From: Dunaliella salina
Lineage: Eukaryota; Chlorophyta; Chlorophyceae; Chlamydomonadales; Dunaliellaceae
Direction of reading: 5' to 3'
NCBI GenBank assembly: GCA_002284615.2
Contig: MU069558.1
Location: 439,501-472,450, forward strand
DNA: 32,950 nt
A model generated the notes under the pieces. That model was not told where the DNA came from, did not search any database, and saw nothing but the letters and a program-made list of their open reading frames with translations. The position numbers and the translations under genes were made by a program. This document shows positions 9,188-18,127 of this stretch, one piece after another. Position 1 is the first letter of the stretch; the number at the start of each line of letters is the position of its first letter.

Positions 9188-10066
9188 CTGTTCACACAAG
9201 TGCCTTCAGGCAAGGCCAGCAATCATCCCTGCCAACTATAAAAAATTTGTTCACACCTAAAACCAAGGACTGGAGAGAAATCACCTGCACTGACGGCAGT
9301 GTAAGTAAACACAAAGATGATGACTCCCCACCACTTTCTGGCTCAGATGTTTACAAACCGGGAAGGGACACTACTCCACCCTCCCAACACTTGCAACTGC
9401 ACATAAGGGCCCCCCAAGGGCCATGGGCCCACCAATACCATCACCAGGGCAGAACTTGTGGGTACCCTTGTGGCAATCCAACACAAGCAAACCGAAATTG
9501 CCACTGATAGTGCATCCTGCCTCTCCCAAATTTCTAAGCAAACCCTGAATCTGATGCGCATGAGGTATCACCTACACGCAGAGCTCATTCATGCAATATC
9601 AACCATATTGGAACACTCCCCTCACCCTATCCATTTCTACAAAGTCAAAGCCCACTCTGGCATTGTTGGAAATGAGAGGGCTGATGCTTGCGCTCGCACC
9701 GCAGCCCTCTCAGACACCATAGACATTGCGTTTCCAGATGCCAGGGACCCATTCCACAATTTTTACTGGCTTTCACTGAAGACCTCTTCCTCACGAGATG
9801 ATGGCATACACTGCTCCAACGCTTTCCCGATGCACTACCTCACCAACCTGAACGACAAACCTAAAGCACACATGCACGGGAAGCACAAGCTTGGTTCTGC
9901 TGGCACCTCTTTCTACCACAACCAGAGATGGCAAAAACTTAACGATGCCATACCACCAACCACCATTGCAAACACAGAATCTCGCAACCGAATCTCTCAA
10001 GTTGCAAGCAAAGAGATCAGCAATTCTTTCTGGAAAAATCCAGGGATTACCTTAACCAGCAAATGA
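9188..10066 (+). pseudogene. A2 RNase HI
   Basis: Two overlapping open stretches. The first (to 9507) has DWREITCTDGSVSKHKDDD with the first catalytic Asp and the Pro-rich insert SPPLSGSDVYKPGRD. A frameshift at the G/C run near 9410-9420 moves RAELVGTLVAIQ (catalytic Glu), ATDSASCLSQ (third acid), YKVKAHSGIVGNERADACAR (His and last Asp) to the second frame. All RNase HI catalytic positions are present, so only the single indel disables it. The C-terminal part matches A1 (DPFHNFYWLSLKTSS) and leads to the zinc knuckle. Confidence 0.87.
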
Positions 10067-10945
10067 ATATAATGAAGTATCGTACAGGTACACTGTACAA
10101 TCAGAGTCATGCCTCCAATTCAACTCTTCCAGTAATGGAAGATGCCCACTATGTGATGATATGGACCACATTGACCACATACTCCTCAGGTGTACAAACT
10201 CAACAATGAGCGGGATGCACACCAACAGACACAATGCAGCCTTAAGTCTTTGTATAAAAGCCCTCAGTAAAGGCCAATATGCTCATCCCTTATTGGTATG
10301 GATGGCTGCGGTAACGAAAGACTCCTGGATCAGGACATACAAGTCCCTGCAAACATATCAAGAGCTATTCCAGACCTGAGTTTTCCCTAATATTAATTAA
10401 TGGTACTGGCTCCCCTACCCGGCACCAAACCCGCCCTGATGCTATCTTTGTGCGCCTTATTCCAGCCAGACAAACTCACCTTGATCCTTCCAAGATCCAT
10501 CATCAAGACAGGGACATACATCTTGTTGAACTAAAATTCTGTCCCGACACGATCCCCTTCATCACTCTAGAACGTGCCGTATCCCAGCATTCTTACACCG
10601 TGACTATGCTTAGAACTTGCAGCATAAGAAATACAAACAGGAATAACAAAGTGACTTTGCACGTCGTCTTAATTGGTGTGGCTGGCACCATTTTCAATAA
10701 TTATGCAATCTCAACTCTTATGAATCTTGGCCTTACTAAACAAAAAAAACAAATTGCTAGCATCCAAACTTAGGGACCATGCCATTCAAAGATCAAGCAC
10801 CATCATTAGCACAAGACACACACTTTGTCATCAAGGGGCTTCCGGGGGGGAAGGGGGGGGTTGAGCGCGCGCGGCAGCGGAGGACGGGAGAAGGAGAGTC
10901 CGGGCGTTCAGAGGCATGGCGAGCAACCCTCCAGATCCCCATTAG
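10067..10945 (+). pseudogene. A2 zinc knuckle and RLE
   Basis: The knuckle (HIDHILLRC, then TNRHNAALSL) lies at 10161-10240. The PD motif (RPDAIFVR) is near 10430-10455, and DRDIHLVELKFCPDTIP near 10512-10555, giving PD...E-x-K. The block VVLIGVAGTIFNNYAISTL follows, then a frameshift in an A-run at 10742-10750. The end is a GC-rich Arg/Gly-rich tail with long G runs (10845-10862), finishing near the shared CCTCCAGATCCCCATTAG. Each part is recognisable, but at least two frameshifts occur. Confidence 0.82.
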
Positions 10946-11088
10946 ATCTGTTTCTGGCTCTCTCCTGGGCTAGGTGTGTCTAGTGTAGGTTCTGAGGGCT
11001 TTCTGGTGAGGCCTCTAGCTTTCCGGTTAGAGGACCTTCCCTTCATGCACGCGGCCTTTGGCTTGCGCAGACTTTTCTTTTCTTTTTC
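10946..11088 (+). other. Family A 3' UTR and tail (A2)
   Basis: Matches A1 5696-5864 and A3 31823-31958, with the GCACGCGGCC block at 11048-11057 and the pyrimidine tail ending at the duplication. It lacks the extra CTAGCTTGTTAG stretch seen in A1. Confidence 0.85.
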
Positions 11089-11101
11089 TTTGCTGGGTGG
11101 T

Positions 11102-12213
11102 CCTTCTGCAGGTGAATCTTGTATGGCAAAAGCCAGAGCATCCGGACATGCAGTGGATCCGTGTGCAGGGAAGTAGAGTGCTTGTGTAGGAGTAATGCTG
11201 ATTTTACAGTTGGAACAAGTTCTTTTGCTCAGCGGCTCCTCTAGGGATTGTATTTCCATGGCTTATGCAACCTGTTTGTGTTCCAGGACAATTAACGGGT
11301 GTGGGGTGATTGACTGTATGTCTGAGGCGGCGTCCGATGTGCTCAAGAGGTTAGTAAGATGTGGAGCAAGGCTGTGGCGGTGGCGCTGCTTGATTGGGGG
11401 GGGGGGGGTAAAGCTGGGTGGGATGTCTGCTCGTGGGTTAACCTGGGTGTGGGAAGCCTGTTCCCACCCAGGCAGGTATTGGTAAGGCCGCTCACATGTG
11501 TGTTGTTGATTCGACGGTAACTAGAAGGGTATTTGCTTCAGTGTTTTTGTAGGCAATGATCTTGTTGATTGAGGGGCGTGTGTTTAACTCTTGTTGTGGG
11601 GCAAGGTTGGCAAGAGCTGCCAGCCTGTTAAATGCTATCTTACATTGAGTGTTGACCTTAAAGTGTTTGGCCTGGAGCTGAGAAACTGAAATGATGTGAG
11701 TCTTGCGTGGAGATGCAAGCTCATGTAGCCCGCTGATTCCCGTATTCAGCAGGGGTCGCATGATGCAGGTGATGAGAGAGGGGATTGTGAGGAGGTGGTT
11801 TGCGCTAAGAGAGGGCTTCACAAATGTGCTCTAATGCCTCCCTGAACACAACACTGCCATATTTCATGAGATGGAGCTTACTAGAATGGACGCTGGCCAG
11901 CTGGAGAGCCCGCACGTCATAGTTGAGCTGGCGTTTCATGTGTAGATTTGTTAACCTTCTTGCTTGGTGAGGTGGGATTCAGACAAAGTACCAAGGTTTT
12001 CTATTTGCTTAGTGAGAAGGTTGAGGCTAATCGTGTGGTGTCCTATTGAGGGGTCCTCTAGGCTGGAAGAGAGGGCAAAAGCCAGGCGTCTATGGCATTC
12101 CGCACAGAAGTGTATCCTAGTACAAAATTGTCATAATCTTCACGGATCATTGCTGCAGCTGTGCTTTCCAGAGTTTGTGTTTGCTTTTGATCATTTTGTC
12201 TATCATGGTGCTC
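11102..12213 (-). pseudogene. B-host post-RT region
   Basis: Read leftward from about 12213, the minus strand has MIREDYDNFVLGYTSVRNAI, SSSLEDPSIGHHTISLNLL, then YDVRALQLASVHSSKLHLMK and HIISVSQLQAKHFKVNTQC. A Pro-rich stretch over 11300-11480 ends with SLEEPLSKRTCSNCKISITP and ACPDALAFAIQDS. It is split by frameshifts (open parts 11821-11492 and 11259-11102). The first blocks look like the thumb/post-RT part of a LINE; CSNC may begin a small zinc-binding unit. A diverged plus-strand relative is at 16605-17381. Confidence 0.6.
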
Positions 12214-12351
12214 AAACATTTTGGTGCTCAATTGGACCGTCACAAACTAATTGCACAGCATATGCATGGTATGTCTGCTCCTGATGAAATGGAATTACCG
12301 GATGCAGCTGCATTATACCCTACTGTCTGTTATTACATGCGAAGGTTCACC

Positions 12352-13415
12352 CCAAGACCTCCCCTGGTTTTGGTGCAATACCTGCCCCTTTTATTAAATA
12401 TGCTGAAAAGAGAGTCCCTGCAATGTATGGTAGAGGTACATACAAGATCAATGTTTTGGCACCATATGTTGCTCGTTTGTTTGCTGCCATGATGGAGAAG
12501 GCAGACTCCTGCATGTTGAAAAGCAGCAAAGCTTACCCCCTTACATAAAAAGGGATCTCTGCTAGACCCTGCAAACTACCGCATGCTTGCTGTGAGCAAC
12601 ATCATGTACAGGATCTACGCAAATGTGCTTCATGATGTTGTTACAAGGTGGTGCAGAGAGAGCAACAAAATTCCAGGTATACAATATGGTTTTTATCCAG
12701 GCCGTAACACCCTGCAGCCGATATTTATTTTGCGTCATCTGCAGCATGCGGCACAGATTAAGCGCCCTCATTCCTCACCGAGGTTATATGTGCAGCCTTT
12801 ATTGATTTCAAGCAAGCTTATGCTACAATACCCAGGGATGCTCTATGGACTCATCTTCAAAGCATTTGCATGCCACCTTGCCTCCTGAATATTTTGAGAA
12901 ACATTTACGACAATGATGAATACATGTTGGTGGATGGATGTAAGAGAGCTCATGTTCATCCTGTACTAGGGGTTAAGCAAGGCTGTCCATTGTCTCCTCT
13001 GCTATTTTCCTTATATATTAATGATGTTGACTGCCTGGCAGAGAACGTTAGCAGTGCAGTTACTGGTGCTGGGGTTCATGTAACTCATATGTCGTACGCG
13101 GATGACCCTTGCCTCACTGCCAATCATCTCACTGAGCTTCAGTGCATGTTGGATATGTCACATGGGTAAGCACAGAGGAAAGGATTAATTTTCAACGTGT
13201 CAAAGTCTGAGGTTGTGTCCTTGAATTCAAAAGGAGACAATGTTCCTGTTTTCAACCTAGGTGGCGGACAGCTCGTGCGTGCTGAGTCATTCAAGTATTT
13301 GGGTATGCTGTTTACAAAACAATTTAATCCCATTGCCTCTTCTGAGCATATGTGTGCACCTTTCTTGGCTGGATGTCGCCGTATTATAATGCCTAATTTG
13401 GCACGCTGCAGATGA
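12352..13415 (+). pseudogene. Family D reverse transcriptase
   Basis: The order is KTSPGFGAIPAP, LHKKGSLLDPANYRML (RT motif 0/1 region), YGFYPGRNTLQP, then after a +1 frameshift near 12785 FIDFKQAYATIPRDALW (motif A, catalytic Asp intact), GVKQGCPLSPLLFSLYINDV (motif B) and MSYADDP (motif C, both Asp intact), then a TAA at 13167-13169 and FNLGGGQLVRAESFKYLGM (thumb). This is a LINE-type RT in the broad Jockey/CR1/L1 style. Catalytic residues survive, but one frameshift and one stop make it non-functional. Confidence 0.9.
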
Positions 13416-14271
13416 ATATAAGCAGGCAGATAGGCTGCATACCATGCATTGGCTGACTAAGACATATGCTCTCCCTGCTAGCATGTATGTTAGTCAAATT
13501 TGGGGTACCAAGTTTATGAGACCAGGAGGTGAGATGACCTGCCCGTTGCAGACTATGCACTTGTGTTTACTGAAGCAAATCTTGGAGTGAAAAAAAAACT
13601 ACACCAAATTGGTCTGTGCTGCGTGAGTGTGGGTTGAACCATTGCAATTCTATTGGTTTCGAGCTGCTGTCAGATTTCATAATGCCTCCCTTGCCTGCAA
13701 CAGCACTACTTTACGCAGGGTGCTTGGAGCGGAAATTGACATGAGTAGTATCTCTAAAAAATGCTGGGCGTCAGGATTCATATCTGCTTTTCAGGGATTG
13801 GACAGGCGCAACTACTTCACACATTGCGTGTACTCGGGCCAGCCCATTAGGGTAAATGATTTTGTGGTTGATTTACGGAAAAGGCATAGGAGCGTGTGGC
13901 CAACTGAGGATTAGGCTGAACATGGTGCTCATTTAAACGAGTTAGCTAAGTACCGTAACTGGGTAGCGCTTCCCTTCCGGCATAATTCTGATTTTGGTAA
14001 ACCTCTCCATACTCCTAGGTATCTGCATTTGGATTTGGGTAGGCATATGCAGAGGAACATTGCTTGCTTCCGATTGCACGCCCATAAACTCCAAGTTGAA
14101 ACTTCTCATTGGCATGGACATGCACCTCAATGTGATTTATGTGTTTCAGAACAATTGCGGGATGAAAAGCACGTCATCTTTCTCTGTCCTTACAACTTCC
14201 TATGTTGTCTTAGAAGAAAGTATGTACATCTTTTTTACCGCCCTTCCTGCTCACGGTGTAGTGTCAGATGA
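13416..14271 (+). pseudogene. Family D C-terminal region with CCHC-like finger
   Basis: After a frame break it reads HWLTKTYALPASMYVSQIWG, PLQFYWFRAAVRFHNAS (13627-13914, open, ending in TAG), then HTPRYLHLDLGRHMQRNIAC and the finger CDLCVSEQLRDEKHVIFLC (C-x2-C-x9-H-x4-C) near 14130-14190, followed by LRRKYVHLFYRP. In LINEs such a C-terminal finger binds the RNA or the target. The DEKHVxFxC form differs from the family A/B knuckle. Confidence 0.78.
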
Positions 14272-14331
14272 TACAGGATCTTTCTTTTTTCTGATTCTTG
14301 CTCTCTGGATGTAGCTCTTCTTTTTTTTTCA

Positions 14332-14746
14332 AAAACAAGATACTCAGACTTATCACTTCATCTCTGAGCTTATGGATTTCTTTCAGCACACCGAGCAGCC
14401 AAACTATCTGGCTGAAGGTTATGCTCCCTTGTAAACCTTGTAAACCTATCATGGTGTCCCAGATAATAAGGTCAGTAGGGGTGCAGGGAGTTACTGCAAA
14501 TGAGTAAGCAAGGCTAGGGATTATGGCAGTGCGAACGAAGTTTAGAACTTGGCTTGGGGATGCATGCATATGCGCATAAGATGAGTAAAATTTTTCTTGC
14601 TTATTTTTTAGGTTATGAGTCATACGCTGAATGGTGCTTCAAGTTTAAGTCCATGGTCATTTCAATTCCAAGATAGAGGAAGGGTTCATTTGATGGGAGG
14701 AACTGGGCCTTCTGTCCTTGGATTTCTATTTTCCCCTGAAGCCTTT
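14332..14746 (-). pseudogene. B-host segment between RT and post-RT region
   Basis: On the minus strand, 14623-14332 reads SSYAHMHASPSQVLNFVRTAIIPSLAYSF and CTPTDLIIWDTMIG, a pattern usual for the region after a LINE RT thumb (a line ending xxDxxIGR). It is preceded by EPFLYLGIEMTMDLN in another frame (thumb). The last part (QGSITFSQIVWLLGVLKEIH, 14440-14348) has a relative at 32428-32520. Confidence 0.62.
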
Positions 14747-14955
14747 GGTGGAGAGCGGGACCGGCCCCCAAGCATCACGGAAGAAACAACCTTGCTGAAG
14801 GAACAACATGTAAAACCCCAAAGGTCTGCCCACCCAGGCTCGAACCCGGGACCACCTCCGCCACCGAAGGCTCCCGAGAGAGGCGCAACTGCTGGACCAC
14901 GCAGAATCCTTGATCCCCAGTTTTTTGGGGACCCCTGGTCGAGGCATGTAGAATG
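14747..14955 (-). mobile_element. SINE1: tRNA-headed SINE, minus strand
   Basis: The minus strand carries an A-box-like TGGTCCAGCAGTTGCGC (14883-14899) and a B box GGTTCGAGCCT (14836-14846) spaced as in a tRNA, preceded by a small hairpin (CCCCAGTTTTTTGGGG on plus, 14917-14932). It matches SINE2 (26100-26331) through most of its length. Imperfect 12-bp duplications (CCTGAAGCCTTT at 14735-14746 and CCAGAAGCTTTT at 14956-14967) flank it inside the B-host RT. Its 3' end stops short of the pyrimidine tail seen in SINE2. Confidence 0.78.
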
Positions 14956-14967
14956 CCAGAAGCTTTT

Positions 14968-15486
14968 GTCTTGCTGTCCAAAAGAATGAGTGCGGCCCAG
15001 TCAGAGTAGAGGGTGAGTTTTCTGGCTTGTGCTTTCAGGTCTTGTATTGTGCCACTTGGACAGAGGTCAACGTACATCATCAGCAAAGGCAGCGCTGCAA
15101 AGGTTATTTGCAAGGTGATTGTTGGTGGTGTTTTGGTTTTGAACACATCCATGTTTGTAGCTGCGTCCCCCTACGTGTAGCCAACACAAGAGGGCTCCAT
15201 GTAGAGGAGAAAGAGGAAGGGTGAAATTGTGTCACCTTGAATTGTACCCCTTTCAACACGAATTTGCTTGGTGCTAGCCCCTGGGGGCAGTCTCACTTGA
15301 GCAGTGGCCTTTTCATGTAGTTTTTTGACGGTGTTAATGGCATCAGTGGGGAAGCCCAAATTATACATTATTCAGAGCATCCTGTCATGGTCAGTGGTAT
15401 TGAAGGCTGAAGTGAAATCTACATCGAGGGCATTTTTTCCCCAAAATTTTGGCTTCAAGTCTTATGGTGACAATTTGGAGTTGGTG
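14968..15486 (-). pseudogene. B-host reverse transcriptase
   Basis: Reading leftward, motif A DVDFTSAFNTTDHDRM at about 15436-15379 (catalytic Asp present), then after a stop MYNLGFPTDAINTVKKLHEK, motif B RGTIQGDTISPFLFLLYMEP (15256-15195), and motif C AFADDV at about 15090-15073, followed by a frame break and LKAQARKLTLYSDWAAL (thumb). This is a LINE RT of a class different from family D (FADD instead of YADD; RGTIQGDTISP instead of VKQGCPLSP). The N-terminal RT and any apurinic-type endonuclease would be upstream, beyond the microsatellite and gap. Confidence 0.85.
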
Positions 15487-15490
15487 GATG

Positions 15491-15964
15491 GTTGTTTGTT
15501 TGTTTGTTTGTTTGTTTGTTTGTGTTTGTTTGTTTGTTTGTTTGTTTGTTTGTTTGTGTTTGTTTGTTTGTTTGTTTGTTTGTTTGTTTGNNNNNNNNNN
15601 NNNNNNNNNNNNNNNNNNNNNNNNNNNNNNNNNNNNNNNNNNNNNNNNNNNNNNNNNNNNNNNNNNNNNNNNNNNNNNNNNNNNNNNNNNNNNNNNNNNN
15701 NNNNNNNNNNNNNNNNNNNNNNNNNNNNNNNNNNNNNNNNNNNNNNNNNNNNNNNNNNNNNNNNNTTTGTTTGTTTGTTTGTTTGTTTGTTTGTTTGTTT
15801 GTTGTTTGTTTGTTTGTTTGTTTGTTTGTTTGGTTGGTTGGTTGGTTGGCTGGTTGGTTGGTTGGTTGGTTGGTTGTTTGGTTGTTTGGTTGTTTGTTTG
15901 TTTGTTTGTTGGTTTGTTTGTTTGTTTGTTTGTTTGTTTGTTTGTTTGTTTGTTTGTTTGTTTG
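15491..15964. repeat. (TTTG)n microsatellite with internal (TTGG)n block
   Basis: A TTTG tract of at least 300 sequenced bases, interrupted by an assembly gap and by a (TTGG)n block at about 15831-15890. Long frames through it give only Val-Cys-Leu-Phe or Lys-Gln-Thr-Asn repeats and are not genes. It abuts the RT motif A region of B-host. Confidence 0.97.
15591..15765. other. Assembly gap (175 N)
   Basis: A run of N inside the TTTG tract. True length is unknown. Confidence 1.
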
Positions 15965-16549
15965 ACAATTGTCCGTCATCGGCAGATAGCAATCTCCCTA
16001 GGTCTGGGGCAGCGAACAGAAAAATCACACAAGCTCAAAGCTTGAGGGCTTCTAAAATTGAGAGAGGCATACTCAATGAAAATTATTCAAAATCTTAGAG
16101 GAAAGACAACTTCCATGCTGGCATCTACAATTGTCCAAATGTACACGTACGTAAGCAGAAATCAAGAAAAAAGGATCATTTACTACGCCTGAGGTCCTTA
16201 ATTGGACAGACCATATGCTGATGCTTATGCAACAGCAAGGCAAATGCAGCATCCTATTGGGCGGGCCTGAACTAACTAGCTTCTCTCGCTCTTCCATGGA
16301 CCCATGCCGGCCATGTGGGTCCGTTGGTTGCCACAGGTAGACAGCTTTGCCTGCATGTGATATGCACTGGACGGAGTGGGCGGAACACACCCCACATATG
16401 GGCAAACCGCCCAGCTTGGGATCCATGGTTCTATGTGGTAGTAGCTACTATACAGCTGGGTGCACGTGATCAGGCGGTGGTCGCATGCTGCAGCGGATGC
16501 TTGTCTGCACAGTTTGCATTGCATGTGGTGAGTATTTGGTGAATGGCAG

Positions 16550-16550
<1 letters not shown>
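15965..16550. other. Unassigned sequence
   Basis: No motif recognised. Short frames on both strands lack any family pattern. It lies between two microsatellites and may be older transposon debris. Confidence 0.5.

Positions 16551-16604
<54 letters not shown>
16551..16604. repeat. (TG)n microsatellite
   Basis: Uninterrupted TG dinucleotides over 54 bp. Confidence 0.98.
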
Positions 16605-16605
<1 letters not shown>

Positions 16606-17381
16606 ATAAGCATGTGTGTGGCTGAAATTGTCAGCTGGGCGTTTGTGCAAGCTCACATCTCAGGGCTGTAAGCATTGCGTATGTCATTCCACACATGTAA
16701 AACAGCTGAAGCAGTCATGCATGAGTGCGCCAGAGGTGCTTTGTGGACAGCATGTGCATTTGACGCAGGTGTGCCTACTCCAGATTTTGTGTGTGGGTCA
16801 TGCAGGGGATTCAGCAAGTTCTCTGCTGTCGTGATAATGCTGACCAGGGACACAGTGGCTGATGTTTTGAGTTGGCTCCTGCCAGTGGAGATCAGCGACA
16901 TGGCAAATGTGTCTATGTAATTTTTAGTGCACATGAATGGGCGGTATTGCAGCAAATTGACAAAATGATCTGCACGTGCCCCCCAGTCATGGGATACATG
17001 TGTGCTCAGCAGCACCTTACACAAATCATTCACTCCTTTGACGACCAGGAATGTCACCGCATCTGGGTGGCAAACACCCTCCCAGTTCACCGTCGTATCA
17101 ACAACACACATGTGAGCAGCCTTACCAACACAAGCATGGGTGGGGAACAGCCCTCCCACACCCAGGTTTTCCAACCAACAAGCCCCCAGCCCAACCTAAT
17201 CCCCCCCACTCAAGCAAGCCGCCGCCACAGCCTCGCTCCACATCTGACTACACCCATGGACACACCGGACGCCGCCTCAGACATACAGCCAATCATCCTA
17301 CACCCATCAGTTATTAATGTCATGGAAGTACAATCACTGGAGGAGCCACTCAGCGAAAGAACTTGCTTCAATTCTACACTT
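16605..17381 (+). pseudogene. Diverged family-B-like post-RT fragment
   Basis: The plus strand parallels the B-host post-RT region (12000-11200, minus). The clearest part is INNTHVSSLTNTSMGG, followed by a Pro-rich segment and SLEEPLSERTCFNS, against INNTHVSGLTNTCLGG and SLEEPLSKRTCSNC in B-host. Upstream similarity (HAGDSA, KMICTCPPVMGY, LTQIIHSFDD) is weak and partly inferred. Open stretches are 16616-16834 and 16872-17387, in different frames. It ends exactly where the inverted-repeat element at 17382 starts, and no continuation is found on the other side. Confidence 0.6.
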
Positions 17382-17957
17382 AGCTGACATGCTCATTTGG
17401 TGTTGTGTCAATTTTACTGTTGGTGACCAATTAGTTAGGTTCTTACAGGGGTTTTTGAGTGATGGTTTCCCCCGGATCTCTATGTTGAGAATGTGGGGTT
17501 TTGTGTTGGGATGGTGGTGTGGTTTACTGGTCACGGCAGTGTGTGGCCTACCTCCGCACCACCATCTTCTTTGTCCAAGGTGGAGTAACCCTCCATCAGA
17601 GGACATTGGGCTGCAATAACCAGCAGCATATTTCTTGCAATGCCTGCCACACTCAGGCATGCTTACTCTCTTGTGCTCTTTTTGCCACACTTCCCTGATT
17701 GCCACGCTGCTGCTCCACCCTTGCCCTCTCCCCAGGGCTTGCTTGGCCTCAGGCCATCACTCCTTTACAAATAGAAGGTTGAGACATTCTACTTTATCAT
17801 ATCAGATGGCACTACAACTCAAATGTAGAGAGCAGAACTGTAGAAATTCCCAACATAGAGATCCGGGGGAAATCATCACTCAAAAACCCCTGTAACAACC
17901 TAACTAATTGGTCACCAACAGTAAGATTGACACAACACCAAATGAGCATGTCAGCTG
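17382..17957. mobile_element. Foldback-type element with about 111-bp inverted repeats
   Basis: The left arm 17382-17492 and right arm 17846-17957 are inverted copies of each other, about 96% identical with four substitutions seen by eye. The outer ends read AGCTGACATGCTCATTTGG. The 353-bp spacer has no recognised coding. No target duplication is visible, so it could be a non-autonomous DNA transposon that lost flanks or a pair of inverted insertions. Both arms keep an open frame with NIEIRG, SLKNPC and LTNWSPTV, which may be chance or a remnant coding sequence. Confidence 0.72.
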
Positions 17958-18127
17958 TCATGCGCAAATCATGTTCTGTAAGATGTACTGACTTGGCAAC
18001 ACGAAGCACTGTGTCAGAACTTACTCTGCTGCAGCGTACGCATCATCACCTGCTAAGCCGGTAGTTTGTCATGCGCAATTGCAAATCATGTTCTGTAAGA
18101 TGTACTGACTTGGCAACACGAAGCACT
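17957..18127. repeat. Direct repeat pair, about 55-60 bp
   Basis: Copies at about 17957-18009 and 18068-18127 both contain AAATCATGTTCTGTAAGATG and GACTTGGCAACACGAAGCAC; the second has six extra bases after GTCATGCGCA. About 58 bp lies between the copies. It adjoins the right arm of the foldback element. Confidence 0.85.

Larger units (their letters stand above)
9174..11088 (+). mobile_element. Family A LINE copy A2 (5'-truncated, plus strand)
   Basis: About 1.9 kb, starting just before RNase H and ending in GCGCAGACTTTTC plus CTTTT-type repeats. It lies in the opposite orientation inside the B-host element and has a 13-bp duplication. It is very close in sequence to A1 over RNase H (9500-9900 against 4200-4650, with few differences), so the two copies are fairly recent relatives. 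Confidence 0.92.
12214..14331 (+). mobile_element. Family D LINE fragment (plus strand)
   Basis: A different non-LTR element inserted in the B-host post-RT region. It starts within the RT N-terminus and ends in a pyrimidine-rich stretch (CTCTTCTTTTTTTTTC) at about 14331. The left boundary is uncertain by about 30 bp and I found no clear duplication. Coding parts are the RT (12352-13415) and a C-terminal domain (13416-14271). The sequence is unlike the family A/B RT. Confidence 0.75.
7038..15490 (-). mobile_element. Long family B LINE copy (B-host), split by three later insertions
   Basis: Minus-strand segments 14968-15486, 14332-14746, 11102-12213 and 7038-9173, read in that order, form one element: RT, post-RT region, PHD finger, middle domain. 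They are interrupted by SINE1 (14747-14955), family D (12214-14331) and A2 (9174-11088). The join across A2 is supported by a 13-bp duplication and by a reading frame that resumes for a few codons. The start is lost in the (TTTG)n tract and gap; the end is cut by A-out at 7038. This copy ties the RT to the PHD/RNase H/RLE part of family B. Confidence 0.78.

Noticed and set aside
14836..14899. Possible tRNA gene from A- and B-box-like sequences
   Set aside because: The arms do not pair into a full cloverleaf as far as I can see, and the same unit recurs with extra 5' and 3' parts at 26100-26331, so it is a SINE head.
15304..16098. Long frames through the (TTTG)n tract, up to 264 codons
   Set aside because: They consist of Val-Cys-Leu-Phe or Lys-Gln-Thr-Asn repeats and cross the N gap; they are products of a tetranucleotide repeat.
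16653..17174. 173-codon minus-strand frame
   Set aside because: It lies opposite the plus-strand B-like post-RT fragment (INNTHVSSLTNT, SLEEPLSERTC) and has no recognised motif, so it is most likely a shadow.
17501..17895. Short frames within the spacer of the foldback element as a transposase remnant
   Set aside because: They are under 90 codons, have no DDE-type or other transposase motif, and change frame repeatedly.
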